A DNA stretch of 64,000 nt from Ischnura elegans. Lineage: Eukaryota; Arthropoda; Insecta; Odonata; Coenagrionidae. The DNA is taken from contig NC_060251.1 of assembly GCF_921293095.1 (NCBI RefSeq), positions 91,436,566 through 91,500,565 of the forward strand, in the 5' to 3' direction. Within the stretch, counting starts at the first letter, position 1. Every line of letters starts with the position of its first letter. The position numbers and the translations under genes were made by a program. Below the pieces are notes generated by a model. The model was given only the letters and a program-made list of their open reading frames with translations, had not been told where the DNA came from and made no database searches. Positions 51,812 to 63,521 of the stretch are shown one piece after another.

Positions 51812-54800
51812 GTTAATTTAGATCATTAATTAAGCGTGTACCTAGTGGAAATACGGTTTGAGACGTAATTTTTGCCGTCATAGGTTATCGGGCGATTGAC
51901 TTCCAGGCAGAGGGTCTACACTAAAGCCTTCAAGGTTTCGGTATTCATGGGGGAGAAATGGAGCGGTGGCTGAGTTGCGTATGAATAGCATAAACACATA
52001 AAAGGGTCCGCTACAGAGTCTCAAACACAATGACTTCATTCCCTCCCAGCAGTAGTAGGCACTCTGCATCTCAAGTATACAGTGCAGCAGTTGCCCAGCA
52101 GTTGTTTCGATAGAGCCATACAGTGTAAAAACCAAGAGAACAATGGCAAAAAATAGGAATGCGGATAGAAAAACCAAGAAGTTATCAAGAAAAACCATAA
52201 ACCAAGAAGAGAAATTGAAAGAGGTCAATTTCTTTGAAAATTGAGAGTGTCAAAGCGATATTGCGTGGAAGTTTAAACTCACGATGCTTTATTCTGAATA
52301 AAGACAAAGTTAAACATCAGTGACCTCAGCCGTACCAACTTCAACCAAGCGGTCAACACTTACGGAAAGTTCATCGTGAATCTGTACAAAAAGACAGGGG
52401 TGGTAATCGCTCCGAGACATTTAGTGAAAGCTCCGGTTGGTTCCAGAGTTTTAAACGGCAGGTATTTTCAGTGCGGCAATATCAGGTGAATCTGAAAGTG
52501 TTGATAGTGCAGTCACCGCAACATTTTCTGATGAACTCCAAGCAGTGATTGAAATTGGTTCCTTTCCCCCTCAACTAGTGTTGACGAGACAATATTGTTT
52601 TGGGAAAGAATGCAATCTCGTTCATTCATTATCAGGGAAGGAAAACTGGGTCAGGTTTCAAGGCATTAAGACTGTTTCACATATCTGCTAATGCCGTGGA
52701 GGACTTCAAATTAAAATGATTTATCATTCACAAACTCTGCGAGCAATGAAATGGTATTCAAATTAGCACTAGCCTGTTATTTGGATGAGCGACAAAGGGG
52801 CCTGGGTGACACAATAATTGTTTTTAGGCTGAATTGAAAATTCGTCAACTGCCTACAATGCATTACGAACCCCTGAGATAGCAAATGGTAGACCACACGC
52901 ACAACAGGAGGGAATTTCAAAAGCACGTGCAAATTTTTTTTTACGAGTATAAAAGTCTTTGAATGCGTGCCCACTATCTTTAAAGTAGAGATGTGCGAAT
53001 AGTATCCGCGAATACTCGAATACCTCGAATATTAGAAAGTATTCGATAATCGAGGTTTCGAATAGTTATGCGAAAAGTACCGCCTCGAATACCTCGAATA
53101 CTTTGAATTTCGCGTCATACACTGTCGCACGCACGTCGTTGGTAGTTGACTCGGAAAAATGTAGAGAACTAGTCATTTAGTGCTCGCAGCGCCGTTTTAC
53201 GCAAGTTGACGAATTACATCAAATTCGTGGATTTTAGCGGTGAAAAGAGTTCAAAGAGGGGAACCGAAAATGGTCGGGTGAAAAAATCCGAAAATCCCCG
53301 ATTCCCCCCACCAGGAGAACCTCAGTGCCGTGGGATAGCAACCTTAGAGCATTTCCCACGATCCGCTATCCCCCTCCATTCAGCACTCGCCTCACCCACT
53401 CTGACGCTTTCCTCTTCTCCGAAATCAAACAAAAGGTCCCAGCTCGCGCAGGGATCGCATTATGAAGACCCCTGCTTCGAAAAAAATATCGAGTTACGAG
53501 AACAATAAAAACGTGTTTCACGCCCTCCCTCCTTTTCTCACCTACTGACCTTTTTCTGGCTACCTGCTTCGAAGTTCCCCATTTCTGGAGGTCAACTGCT
53601 GTGCGAGTACCGTGGGATACTTACATTAGCGCATTTCCCAAGATCCGGTATCCCTCTCCATTCAGCACTAGCCCCCCCCCCCCTCTGAGGCTTTCCTCTT
53701 CTTCGAAATAAAAAAAAAGTCACAGCTCGCGCAGGGATCATATTACGAAGACCTTAGCTTCGAAAAAATACCAAGTTACACGAGAACAATAGAAACGTGT
53801 TTCCGGCTCTCCCTTTTCTCCCCCACTGACCTTTTTTTTCCTACCAGCTTCGAAGTTCCCCATTTCTGTGGAGGTCAACCGCTGCATGAGTCATCTATTA
53901 GCACAAAAGGTGTCTAAGAATGACTTTCGTCAATTGATGTTACACCTTTATTGAATTGAAATATTAGTATTGTGCGCGTAATTTCAAAAAGAATAAGACC
54001 AAACACGACGTATTTCTGAGTTTATTTAAGCATTTTACGCATAGAAATAAATGTCAAAATACGACGGAGACTTAGCATTCTGGCGAAACTCGATAAGAGC
54101 AGCAGAGCTTCTCGGAAGTTGATGCGGTATTTTTTTCCGAAAGCATATATCAAGTTACAATTAATGAGTGGTGCTATAAATCTTAATTGTTACAGTCCCA
54201 GACAAATTTTTTTATATTTTCTCAGAATATTTGGTTTCTCCCTGATAGCAATTCCAATTCATCTTCTTATCTCGTGAGAACTCCCAAAGATGGACTGAAA
54301 ATAATTGAAGAAAATCCGGTAGAATAGAGCTTGTATTTTGCAAAATGCCTCAGATTGTCAGCTAGCACTTGGCAGCAGAAGTGGGGGTAAAGCGATGTTA
54401 GTTGAATTAATGATATGCCCAATTGTTTCCATAAAATTAAAATATTCATTAATCAGCTAAATTCCTGTTCGAATCATTTAAAGGAAATCAAAATTACTCC
54501 CCAAAATCTTGTGTTGCCTGCTGCATAGGCAACCGAGTCAAACATTCCAGCATTCATCATTTAGTATTCGAGGTATTCGAAATTCGAGGTATTCGAAATT
54601 CGAGGTATTCGAATATTCGAGCAATGATTTAATATTCGAATTCGATATTCGAATTCGAGAAATCTGCTATTCGACCCATCTCTACTTTAAAGACATTTTA
54701 AACTTTAAACAGTTTATATGAATAACGTTTTTTAAGGCTATTAACATGAATATATCTGGTTTAGAGGAAATTCAATACCCAACACCACTGCTACCAGGAA

Positions 54801-54903
54801 CGCATCCTATCTTCCCTATGTTAAAACGCTCTCATATAACGCAAATTTGTATAGCGCAAAGACCCCAAGGAACGCATCCCTTGCGTTATACGAGGCATGG
54901 GTG
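51812..54903 (+). mobile_element. Tigger/pogo-like element B, truncated, interrupted by a hAT element
   Basis: From about 51812 the sequence matches the inverse of element A: GATCATTAATTAAGCG, then ACGGTTTGAGACG, then transposase relics such as AVTATFSDELQAVIEIGSF. It continues to the end CGAGGCATGGGTG (54903) followed by TA. The left terminal repeat is missing or unrecognisable. A 1.7-kb hAT-type insertion splits it (52986-54684). Confidence 0.75.
52986..54684. mobile_element. 1.7-kb non-autonomous hAT inserted in Tigger B
   Basis: Ends TAGAGATGTGCGAATAG and its near-inverse CTATTCGACCCATCTCTA; perfect 8-bp duplication CTTTAAAG (52978-52985, 54685-54692). Both ends are full of TCGAATACC/TATTCGAA words. 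Inside is a direct duplication: about 53590-53880 repeats 53290-53580 in part (CATTTCCCACGATCCG / CATTTCCCAAGATCCG, GCTCGCGCAGGGATC). No transposase. Confidence 0.93.
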
Positions 54904-54905
54904 TA

Positions 54906-56513
54906 CATATTTCACACTTTTAGATGTTTAAATGACGATATCTATTTTTTGAGATTAAATGAAAAGTGAAAAATTTCAAGCGCACGAAAATGCGATGGTT
55001 AATTATGGCTGATGGGAAAAGCCTGTGCAACATCTAGCTGTTGCTGTGTGAGGCCACCTGGGTACGAGGCTATGACCGCTGCTACGATGCAGGCTGCTTG
55101 CTGCCAAGCATGGCGGTAGCGTAGAGTACCCTGCTAGCAAGTAGCGCTTGGTTTAAATAAGGATTATAAATTCCCTATCAAACGAAGGAAACTTTCCGAC
55201 CTTACGCAGTTTTAATAGGTTATTATTAAGATGTTTCCCTGAGCTCTGTGCCTCATGCATGCATTGGTAATCTCAGATGACGTAAAACTCCTACCTACTC
55301 GTATAGCATCTAGTGATGTCATGTGGAGTGGCATCGCATGGCTGCCAATCTGGCCTTTTTCAAATGAGGTTAAAAGTGACCATTAACAGTGGTCTAAACT
55401 GGGATTTCTAAAACCAAATACAGTGGAACTTGGTTAGTACGTTCCTCCTTAGTACGTTTTCCTCCTTAGTACAGGGATTTCCCTCGGTCCCGGTACCATC
55501 CGAACAAAATACAGGTAAAAGCATTTGGTTAGTATGTTTGAAAAAATTGCGCTTTCCTGGTTAGTACGCTCAATTGCTTGCCGTGACGCAACCCGCAATT
55601 CGTTCTCTAGTATCTTCTTAAGGGTCGCAAAAGTCTAAATTCATGATTTAATTTATTATTATTAGCCATTAACATTCTTCCATTCGTTCCACATCTCTTT
55701 CTTCGACCGTAATTTATCCAAATGCATTTCTGAATTCTTGTGATGTGCTGAATAATAAAATGCGGCCATTTTTCGGGAATGCCTGACTATGAAAAACTAC
55801 AGCCAATACGAAGCCCCAACTTTCCCCACCCCAAGCTCCTCGCCTTCTGTTGCCTTTTGAGCGCTTGGGAGTGCCCACTTCTGCGCACAAAGTTCGTGAG
55901 TGGGCAATAGGGTAGTTTCCTTCATCAAAGAAAACAAAAGGCATTGATGGCGATTCGTTACCCACCATTAGTGTATTCATAATACACAAATTATTTGGTT
56001 TTTGAAATACCGGTTTAGACGAATGGCAAGGGTCAAATTTTATTCTCATTTGAAAAAGGCCAGATTGGCGCCCATGCGATTCCACTCCACGTGACGTCAC
56101 AGGGACCTAGTTTCTACACGAGAGGATAGGAGTTATGCATCGTCAGAGGCTACCAATGCATGCATGAGTCACAGAGCTCAGGGAAACATGTCTTAATAAT
56201 CACCTATTAAAACTGGCTAAGGTCGGAAAGTTTTCTTCGCTTGATAAGGTATTAATAAACCTTTTTTAAGCCATGCGCTACCAGACAGGAAGGTACTCAG
56301 CTACCCGTTAGCATCCTGCGTCCTATCAGTGCTCAGAGCCTCGATCAAGGTCACCTACCAGGCGGGAGGGGGAACCAGAAATGCGTCGTACGGACTTTTT
56401 CCCTTCATTCCTACTTACGCGTCGCGTTTTCGCGCGCTTGAAATTTTTCACTTTTCATTTGATCGCGAAAAATAGATATCGTCATTTAAAAATCTAAAAG
56501 CGTGAAATACGTA
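54906..56513. mobile_element. long inverted repeat element, ~460-bp arms
   Basis: The left arm (about 54906-55367) and right arm (about 56046-56513) are inverse copies with moderate divergence. Landmarks are ATTTCACACTTTTAGAT / inverse at 56490, TTTCCCTGAGCTCTGTG / CACAGAGCTCAGGGAAA, and CCAATCTGGCCTTTTTCAAA / inverse at 56050. The right arm and the facing end of Tigger B meet at a TA. The centre (55368-56045) contains a pogo-like end, CAGTGGAACTTGGTTAGTAC, at about 55430, whose partner was not found. Confidence 0.8.
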
Positions 56514-57091
56514 CTCCAGGAGTAATAATCTTTCGATTTAGGCAATAAAAAAATAATAGGAAACCACCCTATTGTTGCTATTGCACGAGTTATCATGATG
56601 AAGAAATGAGTCTTAACGGTCTTAGACGATTCCCACATTATCTAAAGCAGTACTGCTCCATACACTCGACGTCGTGCGTATTTACTTGACTACTGTTGCG
56701 GGAGCAGACGATCCTCTGGATCTCCACGCGAAGCTCAGCTTAAAAACACTTGATTTCGGAAAGAAAGCAGACGACATTAGACAAATTTTGAAAGTAAATT
56801 TCTACTGTTTAATATAAAATTTTCTTGTAATTACGTCGCAATCTAATAATCTTGCGTGTCATCAATCGATATATCGATCGATTTTACTATCGATATGGTA
56901 TCATTCCAGAAGCGAATGTCTACGGCTGTTGCCGTAATTTTAAAGTCAATATAAGTTTTCCCAATTTTTATGATGCTTAAAAAACCAGTTGACTTACTCC
57001 GGGTTGTTGTTATATTCTACGAGTATGCTGTGAGAAAGGAAATGACTTGTCTTCGCTTGTCTGAGCTTCACTCGTCCTCGTTCTGTTAATA
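56514..57091. other. no feature recognised
   Basis: No ORF or repeat pair supported; a short ATCGATATATCGATCGAT palindromic stretch lies at about 56866-56884. Confidence 0.45.
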
Positions 57092-57093
57092 TA

Positions 57094-59930
57094 CAGTAGA
57101 ACCTCGCTTTTACGCCCCCGCAATATACGTTTTCCCGCAATTTACGACATTTTCGTCAAGTCCCGATGATTTAAGTATCTCTACAATGTTAAGTCTTCCC
57201 CGCATTTACGCTAACGAAATTTCAAATGACCCGCTATTTACGCCAAAGGGAACATGGCGGATAGCGCACCGTAATCAAGAAGAAAGAGAGTTAGCGATTG
57301 GAGGTAGGGATAAACTTTTTGCAAGAAGGTTGTAAATATAGGAAAAGAAGTTGTATTTACAACCTCCTCGCCTTTTTTGGCATACCTGTCACTAGCGCCA
57401 TTATCATTAATACGGCCTCTTTGAACTTCTAGAATAATTCCTTCATCATTTGTTTCTGACCACTCGCGGGATTTCCTAAGACAGGTTGTTTGCGAAGTTT
57501 TAATTTCATTCCATTTGTTGGTGGTAAGTATTGTAGGTTTTCCACTTCACTTGTAAGCATCGTAGTTACGAATATAGACGCTATGTTTATATTCGTGGTC
57601 GTTCTCGTGATGATCCACGCACTGGGTGTTCTCCTTCGCGTACATTATTACCAAGTTCTTCGATTAATTTTCATCATCATTAGTCAACAATCCTAAGATT
57701 GGTTTGACGCTTTTTGACGATAATATTGACGATTAATTTAAAAGTTGTTTTAATCGTAATCTCTTCTTCCCTGCTTCTTTTTGTGACAGCATCTATAAAC
57801 GCGAATCAAATACGGAATGGCCCAGAAACGAGAGAGGAAAACTTTTTCAATAGAAGATAAAATAAGAATTTTGGGAGGAGTTGACTCGCATGTAGGTTCA
57901 CGCGTTTCCCTTGCCAAAGAACTTGGGATTCCAGTGTCCACATTAAACACTGTTGTTAAAACTCGCAAAAACATAGAAACCAGTGCAGTGGAATGCGGAC
58001 CCAGTGCAAAGAGGCGAAAATATGTGAAGTACTCGAAATATGATAGACTAGAAGAAATTTTAAAAGAATGGTTTCAGTGCACCAGGTCCTCTAACATACC
58101 CATCAGCGGAGTTATTCTGAAGGAAAAAGCGCAACATGTGGCAATGAGGCTGGGAATTGAAGACTTCAAGGCTTCAAACGGATGGTTAAGCAGGTTTAAG
58201 ACTAGGCATAATGTTGTATACAAAACAATTTGTGGTGAGTCCAGTAGTGTTGATCCCCAAACAGTGGCACAGTGGAAGGAACATTGTTTAAGTGAGCATA
58301 CAGAAGGGTATGCTCCAAAAGACATTTTCAATTTAGATGAGACAGGCCTTTTTTTCAATACACTTCCCCATAAGACTTTAGAGTTTAGAGGTGAATCTTG
58401 CCATGGTGGAAAGCATAGCAAAGCTCGTTTAACAGTATTGTTTGGCGCTAATGCTAATGGTAGTGAAAAGTTGAGGCCATTTGTCATTGGAAAATCCAAA
58501 AATCCCAGATGTTTTAAAAATATCAAGACATATCCCACAACTTATGCCGCTAATACCAAAGCTTGGATGACGTCACATTTATTTCAGGAACAAATGCAGG
58601 CTCTAGATGCCAAGATGGGTGGACAAAACCGAAAAATTGTAGTATTTTTAGACCAATGCCCAGCCCACCCAAAAAATATGAATTTGAGGAATATAAAACT
58701 GGTGTTCTTCCCACCAAATTGTACCAGCCAATTACAGCCATTAGATTTAGGGATAATCCATGTATTCAAATCCAACTACCGCAGGATTCTAGTGAGAAAA
58801 GCAATTAATCTTATAGATAGTGGGAGGGACCCTAAGAACTTCAAAGTATCTGTTTTAGATGCACTACACTACGTAGCACGAGCATGGAAAGAAGTTGATG
58901 AGGGCACAATTGCAAATTGTTTTAAAAAAGCAGGATTTAGTTTTTCAGAAGACTGCAACTTTGAACAGGACTATGAAGAATCATTAGAAGAAGGGAGAGG
59001 TGGTAATATAGCATTGGGAGCCGATGATCAGTTGTCATTATTTGGAGATGAAATAAGTTTTTCAGACTTTGTGGGAGTGGATGAGATGTTATCAACATGT
59101 AAGTCACTTACTATTGATGAAGCTATTGACGTGCATGACAGTGATGAGACAGCAAGTGAGGAGGATGATGATGATACAGAAATGCCAAAAGAAAGCACAA
59201 TCAATGCTATGTCTGCTGTCAGTGCACTGAGGCAACATTTATCAACTGTTGCAGGAAATGAGAAAGAATTAGAGCTGTTGGACGTAATAGAAAAAAAGAG
59301 TAGAAATAATTTGCACTAATAAAATGACTAAGCAAACAAAGATAATGGAATATTTCCAGAAGAAGGCTAGTTAAAAGAACATATTGTAATGGTGCTTCTT
59401 TTTTCATCACTTAATTCACCCCAGAATGTTTAATAAATTCTGTGATATATATTTAATTGCTTTAAATTTTGAGAAGACTTAGGAGAGTTTAAGTTGATAC
59501 ATATTGTTTTTAATTAAATGTTAAATGGATTTTAAGTCAAATATTTTTGTTTAGTTTGTCCAAAGGTTAAAATATTTTTACTTTAGAAGATTCTTTTATG
59601 TTTATGGAGCTAATGGAAAATGTTTATCCGTATTTATCAGTATTTACTTATTTATCGTCCTGTGTTAAAGGATCTCTTTCAGAAGACTGATGTTTTGTAT
59701 GATCTACCTCACTGAGAATTCAGTACTAATAAAGAATTTTTTGTTATCATAATTTAAGGTTTTGTACTTACTATTCATTTAGAACATGATTCATATGAAA
59801 AATAGAACATTTAACTATATATAAGGGGTTATTTTTCATTAAATTGTGCCTAACCTCGATTTTACACTTTCCCGTGATTTACACTTTTTTCCCTTGTCCC
59901 CCTCAAAAGTGTAAAAGAGGGGTTTTACTG
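57094..59930 (+). mobile_element. complete Tigger/pogo transposon
   Basis: CAGTAGAACCTCGCTTTTAC at 57094 and the inverse of CAGTAAAACCCCTCTTTTAC ending at 59930 are the terminal repeats, flanked by TA (57092-57093, 59931-59932). One intact transposase ORF lies between. 2.84 kb, the size of autonomous Tiggers. The two ends differ at a few positions, so it is not brand new, but it keeps everything needed in sequence. Confidence 0.93.
57817..59319 (+). CDS. Tigger/pogo transposase, intact
   Basis: 500 residues from ATG 57817. The N-terminal helix-turn-helix of CENP-B type (KTFSIEDKIRILGGVDSHVG, LAKELGIPVSTLNTVVKTRK) is followed by a second DNA-binding half (about 65-145, with LRLGIEDFKASNGWLSRFK-like spacing). 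The DDE domain (about 160-370) has the first Asp in FNLDETGLFF, the second in VVFLDQCPAHP (usual form DN, here DQ) and the third in QLQPLDLGII. The tail is acidic (SEEDDDDTEMP). The protein cuts and pastes the element into TA sites. No stop or frameshift was found. Confidence 0.94.
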   Translation: MAQKRERKTFSIEDKIRILGGVDSHVGSRVSLAKELGIPVSTLNTVVKTRKNIETSAVECGPSAKRRKYVKYSKYDRLEEILKEWFQCTRSSNIPISGVILKEKAQHVAMRLGIEDFKASNGWLSRFKTRHNVVYKTICGESSSVDPQTVAQWKEHCLSEHTEGYAPKDIFNLDETGLFFNTLPHKTLEFRGESCHGGKHSKARLTVLFGANANGSEKLRPFVIGKSKNPRCFKNIKTYPTTYAANTKAWMTSHLFQEQMQALDAKMGGQNRKIVVFLDQCPAHPKNMNLRNIKLVFFPPNCTSQLQPLDLGIIHVFKSNYRRILVRKAINLIDSGRDPKNFKVSVLDALHYVARAWKEVDEGTIANCFKKAGFSFSEDCNFEQDYEESLEEGRGGNIALGADDQLSLFGDEISFSDFVGVDEMLSTCKSLTIDEAIDVHDSDETASEEDDDDTEMPKESTINAMSAVSALRQHLSTVAGNEKELELLDVIEKKSRNNLH

Positions 59931-59932
59931 TA

Positions 59933-60527
59933 TATAGGATAAATCACGGGAGATAGACGCCGTAATCATGGAATCGTCTTCGGGAAATCTATGAAAAATT
60001 GCGATTTTTATTCACATGGTATAGTTTTTCAATGTAGCGCTCATTTTCTTGATTTTAAATGTGAAAAGAGTTCAGGAAGGCGATCCTATGAGAACTACCG
60101 ATATTAATTGTAATTATGACGACTTTTTCAATGATTGCCATAACCCCGACAGCTATATTATATTACATTAAAATTCCACAGTAACCCAAATTCACTAAAT
60201 GGCTCGAAATGAGGTAAGATGTTGCTCAAAGAACAAAAGAAGGAGAAGTACGATTGCCAACCAGATAAACTTAACATTCCCATAAATATGCAATTTATCG
60301 ACCCATGCCCCAGTTACCCCGGAGCACGTTACCTTTTTAATTGCATGTAATTGTATTTCCTACAAAACCATCTCAAAAAATTCATGCTAATAGGATTTTT
60401 CTCTGGGATAGGTCGACATTTAGCATGAAAAAGAGCCAAAACATGTATTTCGGAAAAAGCAAGTAAAGTTCACAAGACCAAGTAAACTTCACTCCATCTT
60501 GTTCTCGTGGTTTGCAAAAATTCACGC
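59933..60527. other. no feature recognised
   Basis: AT-rich DNA, no ORF of interest and no repeat pair seen. Confidence 0.45.
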
Positions 60528-60535
60528 ATACACAG

Positions 60536-61928
60536 TAGGGTGGGCCGAAAAAAGGTTTTTTTTCCTTTGTTGAAAGGTTGAATTTCTTGTTTTAAATAGC
60601 TCCACAGGTACGTAATTCGTCATTATGATTGATGATAATTTAAAATAATTCACCTTATTTTTACTTTTTGTGGGATTATTAACTACCATATGAAGACTTG
60701 CTAAAAACTTAAATTCAATCGAAATAAATATCATTTTAACTGCGATTTAGCCCCCAAAATGGAATTTTAGAAACGTATGCAAAAATGAGTTTTGTTGTGC
60801 GGGTGGTCTATACTACAATTTTGTTGTTAACTCATAGACATTGTTTGAACCGTATATTTTGTCAAATAAACTTCAAATTTCATTTTTATAAACTATAAAC
60901 ATGTATCCACTCTTTGATATTATCCATTATCCCATATTTTCATTAAATTCGTCTTCATAGCCGTTTTATTCTGAAATCAGCCTGATTTTTCACAAAATTT
61001 TAACCCTTTCGCGCCGGACCTTCGTTGAAGGAAATTCTTCCTCAATACGAGTCTCTTGAAAGTTTTCTTTACTCCTCTGTACGAAGCCTTTCCGCGTCGA
61101 CTAAAGGCAGTGGGTACCTCCCTAACCTTTTTTGGACCCAACTCAGAGGGCACCGATCCCTTTCCTCTGCCTCTGTCCCAGACCCTAGAAGGATTAAAAG
61201 CCCCTTCCTAGCACGAGTTCGCGGTCAACTGGCTAAAATGTTAATGCAAAATATATGAAAATATTTGTTGCTCGCACCGATTTTTTTACATTCAAAATGA
61301 ATTTTGTGTTTTGTTTCTGAGCGTGCAGAAATTTTAAACGAAGTTCTAACGTTGATTTAGATGGATTTAATGTAATTACTAGTAGTTTATAACTCCGTTG
61401 AGATTAACGTTAGAATTTTGTTTGAAATTTCCATGTGGTCAGCAAAAAAAGATGAATTCATTTCTAGCATTGAATTTCAAAAGTACGCAACAAATATTTT
61501 TTTGGAAAACACACTGCAAATAACAGTAGTTGACCGCGTGGAGAGGATAGGAAAGGGTCGACCTGAGCGGCCGAAGAAGGGACTGGGCTCGCGCTAAGGC
61601 GGATCACAAGGGGCGACCGCGTCCGTGGGTCTATTGTGTCCGCCACGGTCACTTTTTTCGACCTGTGCCGCACAGGCGCGGCATTCGTTGGTTAGGGTAA
61701 GAACATTCAGGACGCACTGGTGTGGCATTCGTAGTTGAGGAAAAAAAATCCTCGCCGCACAGGTGCGGGATTCGGCGCGAAAGGGTTAAACTTTAGAGCT
61801 CGGGTGGCAGTGGTTAATATTATCCGATTTGAAAAAAAATTTGTTCGCGAGATCCTTATATCTTTTCGCAACTTTCCCGCATAGGGCAAATTTGATCAGG
61901 AAAAAAAACCTTTTTTCGGCCTACCCTA
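60536..61928. mobile_element. 1.4-kb inverted-repeat element (hAT-like flank), host of a nested MITE
   Basis: TAGGGTGGGCCGAAAAAAGG at 60536 and CCTTTTTTCGGCCTACCCTA ending at 61928 are inverse ends (1 mismatch). The flanks ATACACAG (60528-60535) and ATGCACAG (61929-61936) match at 7 of 8 positions, as an 8-bp duplication would. No transposase. Confidence 0.82.
61004..61785. mobile_element. 782-bp piggyBac-like MITE
   Basis: CCCTTTCGCGCCG and its inverse CGGCGCGAAAGGG bound the element, with TTAA at 61000-61003 and 61786-61789. TTAA targeting and CCC ends fit piggyBac. Near the right end, palindromic words such as CGCACAGGTGCGG and GCACAGGCGCGGC recur two to four times and may be transposase sites. 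No ORF. Confidence 0.88.
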
Positions 61929-62150
61929 ATGCACAGTCCTCATCAAGTATAGCTTACGGAGATGGAATGATTTATTGGGAGGTGTTTTTCAGGTTCTAAT
62001 GCATCACTTCAAAGCATGTACAGTCCTCATCAAGAGTTTTTATTTATCACTATCCAAAACCAAACCATTAACCCAACTGCCCTGACCTGCAGAGCAACGC
62101 TCGACCGCAAAATATACCCCATCGAGCCAACTATGTACGCACACACTTAC

Positions 62151-62315
62151 ACCTCTCAAAATTGACAGCTGAGGACCGTAGAGTTCTTGCAGCATCAGGT
62201 GAGACGTGCTGAGCGTTTGGCTCACATTCTTGCCAGCTGAACTCCCACCATCTTTATCCTTGATGGAGCAGTAGCCATCAATGGCAGCCTGATAATTTTT
62301 CTCCTCAAATTTCAC
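62151..62315 (-). CDS. internal exon of a host gene, TPR-like helical segment
   Basis: Acceptor ATAATAAAG-rich then GGCAG (AG 62317-62316), 55 codons in phase 0, donor GGT|GTAAGT at 62150. It reads KFEEKNYQAAIDGYCSIKDK, then NVSQTLSTSHLMLQELYG. The pattern xxFEEKNYQAAIDGY is like the first helix of a tetratricopeptide repeat. The gene is not recognised. The exon at 63511-63396 joins upstream in phase. Confidence 0.55.
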
Positions 62316-62623
62316 CTGCCATAATAAAAATAAAAGTAATGATAACCAAGGAAAAGACCATCGTCCAGAAAGTCACTGAGGAATAAAACATCAGGTTCAC
62401 ACTCATTCCAACAGCACAACTGAATAAATAGCATAACAGAATAACATGACTTGAATAGAATAGCAAGAAAAATGTGGACAGATATGAAAGCACGTCACCC
62501 AAACTCTCCAATTGCAAGGTACATAACGTACATAAGAAACGTACATAAAACGAGGAAGAGGCAGGAGAGAATTAACATTAATCTTCACAATAAACACATT
62601 GAAAAACTTAGAAATTACGTCAG

Positions 62624-63321
62624 CAGACTCCCGATTATCCGGCTACGGTTTATCCGGGTTCCGGATTATCCGTACATGTTTTCACTCTCGCTCAATTCTT
62701 CTGCGATCTTTATAAAAAAATAAAACTGAACATAAAATCACCAGAATCACTCCATTATAATATGTACTAGGATACACTGCAGTCATTATTTCCCTTCGTA
62801 AAACGGAAGCAATCAGACTCAAGCTGCATTCACGGGAGCACCGTGTTCCTGTTTTCCAAGCCTCACAGAGTATGACCGCGCTCCATGATCACGGACACAT
62901 GTCCCGCAGCAGTTGCAACGCGGGCAACTTGTGCGAGACGCGACTACGTGGCATGGAGCCTGACAGTGTAGTTTCCGACGTCACGCAATGGTTTTGAAGC
63001 ATTTGTGCAAACCACTTTTCAGTATCCGTTATCACACAGCCACGGATGTGTGGTTTTCGAAACCAGGCCTTACATGGAGCATTAATTATACGAGTAAAAG
63101 CATATTGTCGCCGATAAAAAGACCGCGAACTGGAGAAGAAAGCTTTCAATGAGTCCGGGAAGCACTCTTAAATAACAGAATAACTGCATAAATAATAATA
63201 TATTGTTTGTTTTACGTAAATTATGAACATTGCAAGACATTTGAGAGAAAGTTTGGATAATCCGCGTTTTTCGATGATTCGTGTCGTATCTCCCCATCAT
63301 TAGTCCGGATAATCGGGAGTG
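62624..63321. mobile_element. ~0.7-kb MITE with CACTCCCGATTATCCGG ends
   Basis: CAGACTCCCGATTATCCGG at 62624 faces CCGGATAATCGGGAGTG ending at 63321, which is followed by TA. The end sequence fits Tigger/pogo-type families. It lies in the intron between the host exons on each side. Confidence 0.7.
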
Positions 63322-63395
63322 TATTGTACTTCTTCTATAATATGAAACAAGCACTCTCCATAAGTCCATAAAGAAATATAATGACAAATGCTCAC

Positions 63396-63511
63396 CATTG
63401 CATGGTAAACAGCGAGTGTAAAAATAGCAGGAGAGGAGGAGAGTGGATGATGGAGGAAACAGCTGTATGGAATGTTTTCTACATCTTCCTTCATCAAAAA
63501 TGTATGGACAC
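63396..63511 (-). CDS. internal exon of a host gene
   Basis: The minus strand is open as FLMKEDVENIPYSCFLHHPL and then FTLAVYHAM, between an acceptor-like CTGTAAG and the donor ATG|GTGAGC. It ends in phase 0 and the exon starting at 62315 begins in phase 0. Upstream exons would lie beyond 63512. Moderate support: the acceptor tract is weak. Confidence 0.42.
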
Positions 63512-63521
63512 CTTACAGTCA

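Noticed and set aside
55427-55600. A full second Tigger starting at CAGTGGAACTTGGTTAGTAC
   Set aside because: No matching inverted end or transposase was found; at most a fragment.
58074-58538. 154-residue minus-strand ORF opposite the Tigger transposase
   Set aside because: Antisense to a convincing transposase domain; no features of its own.
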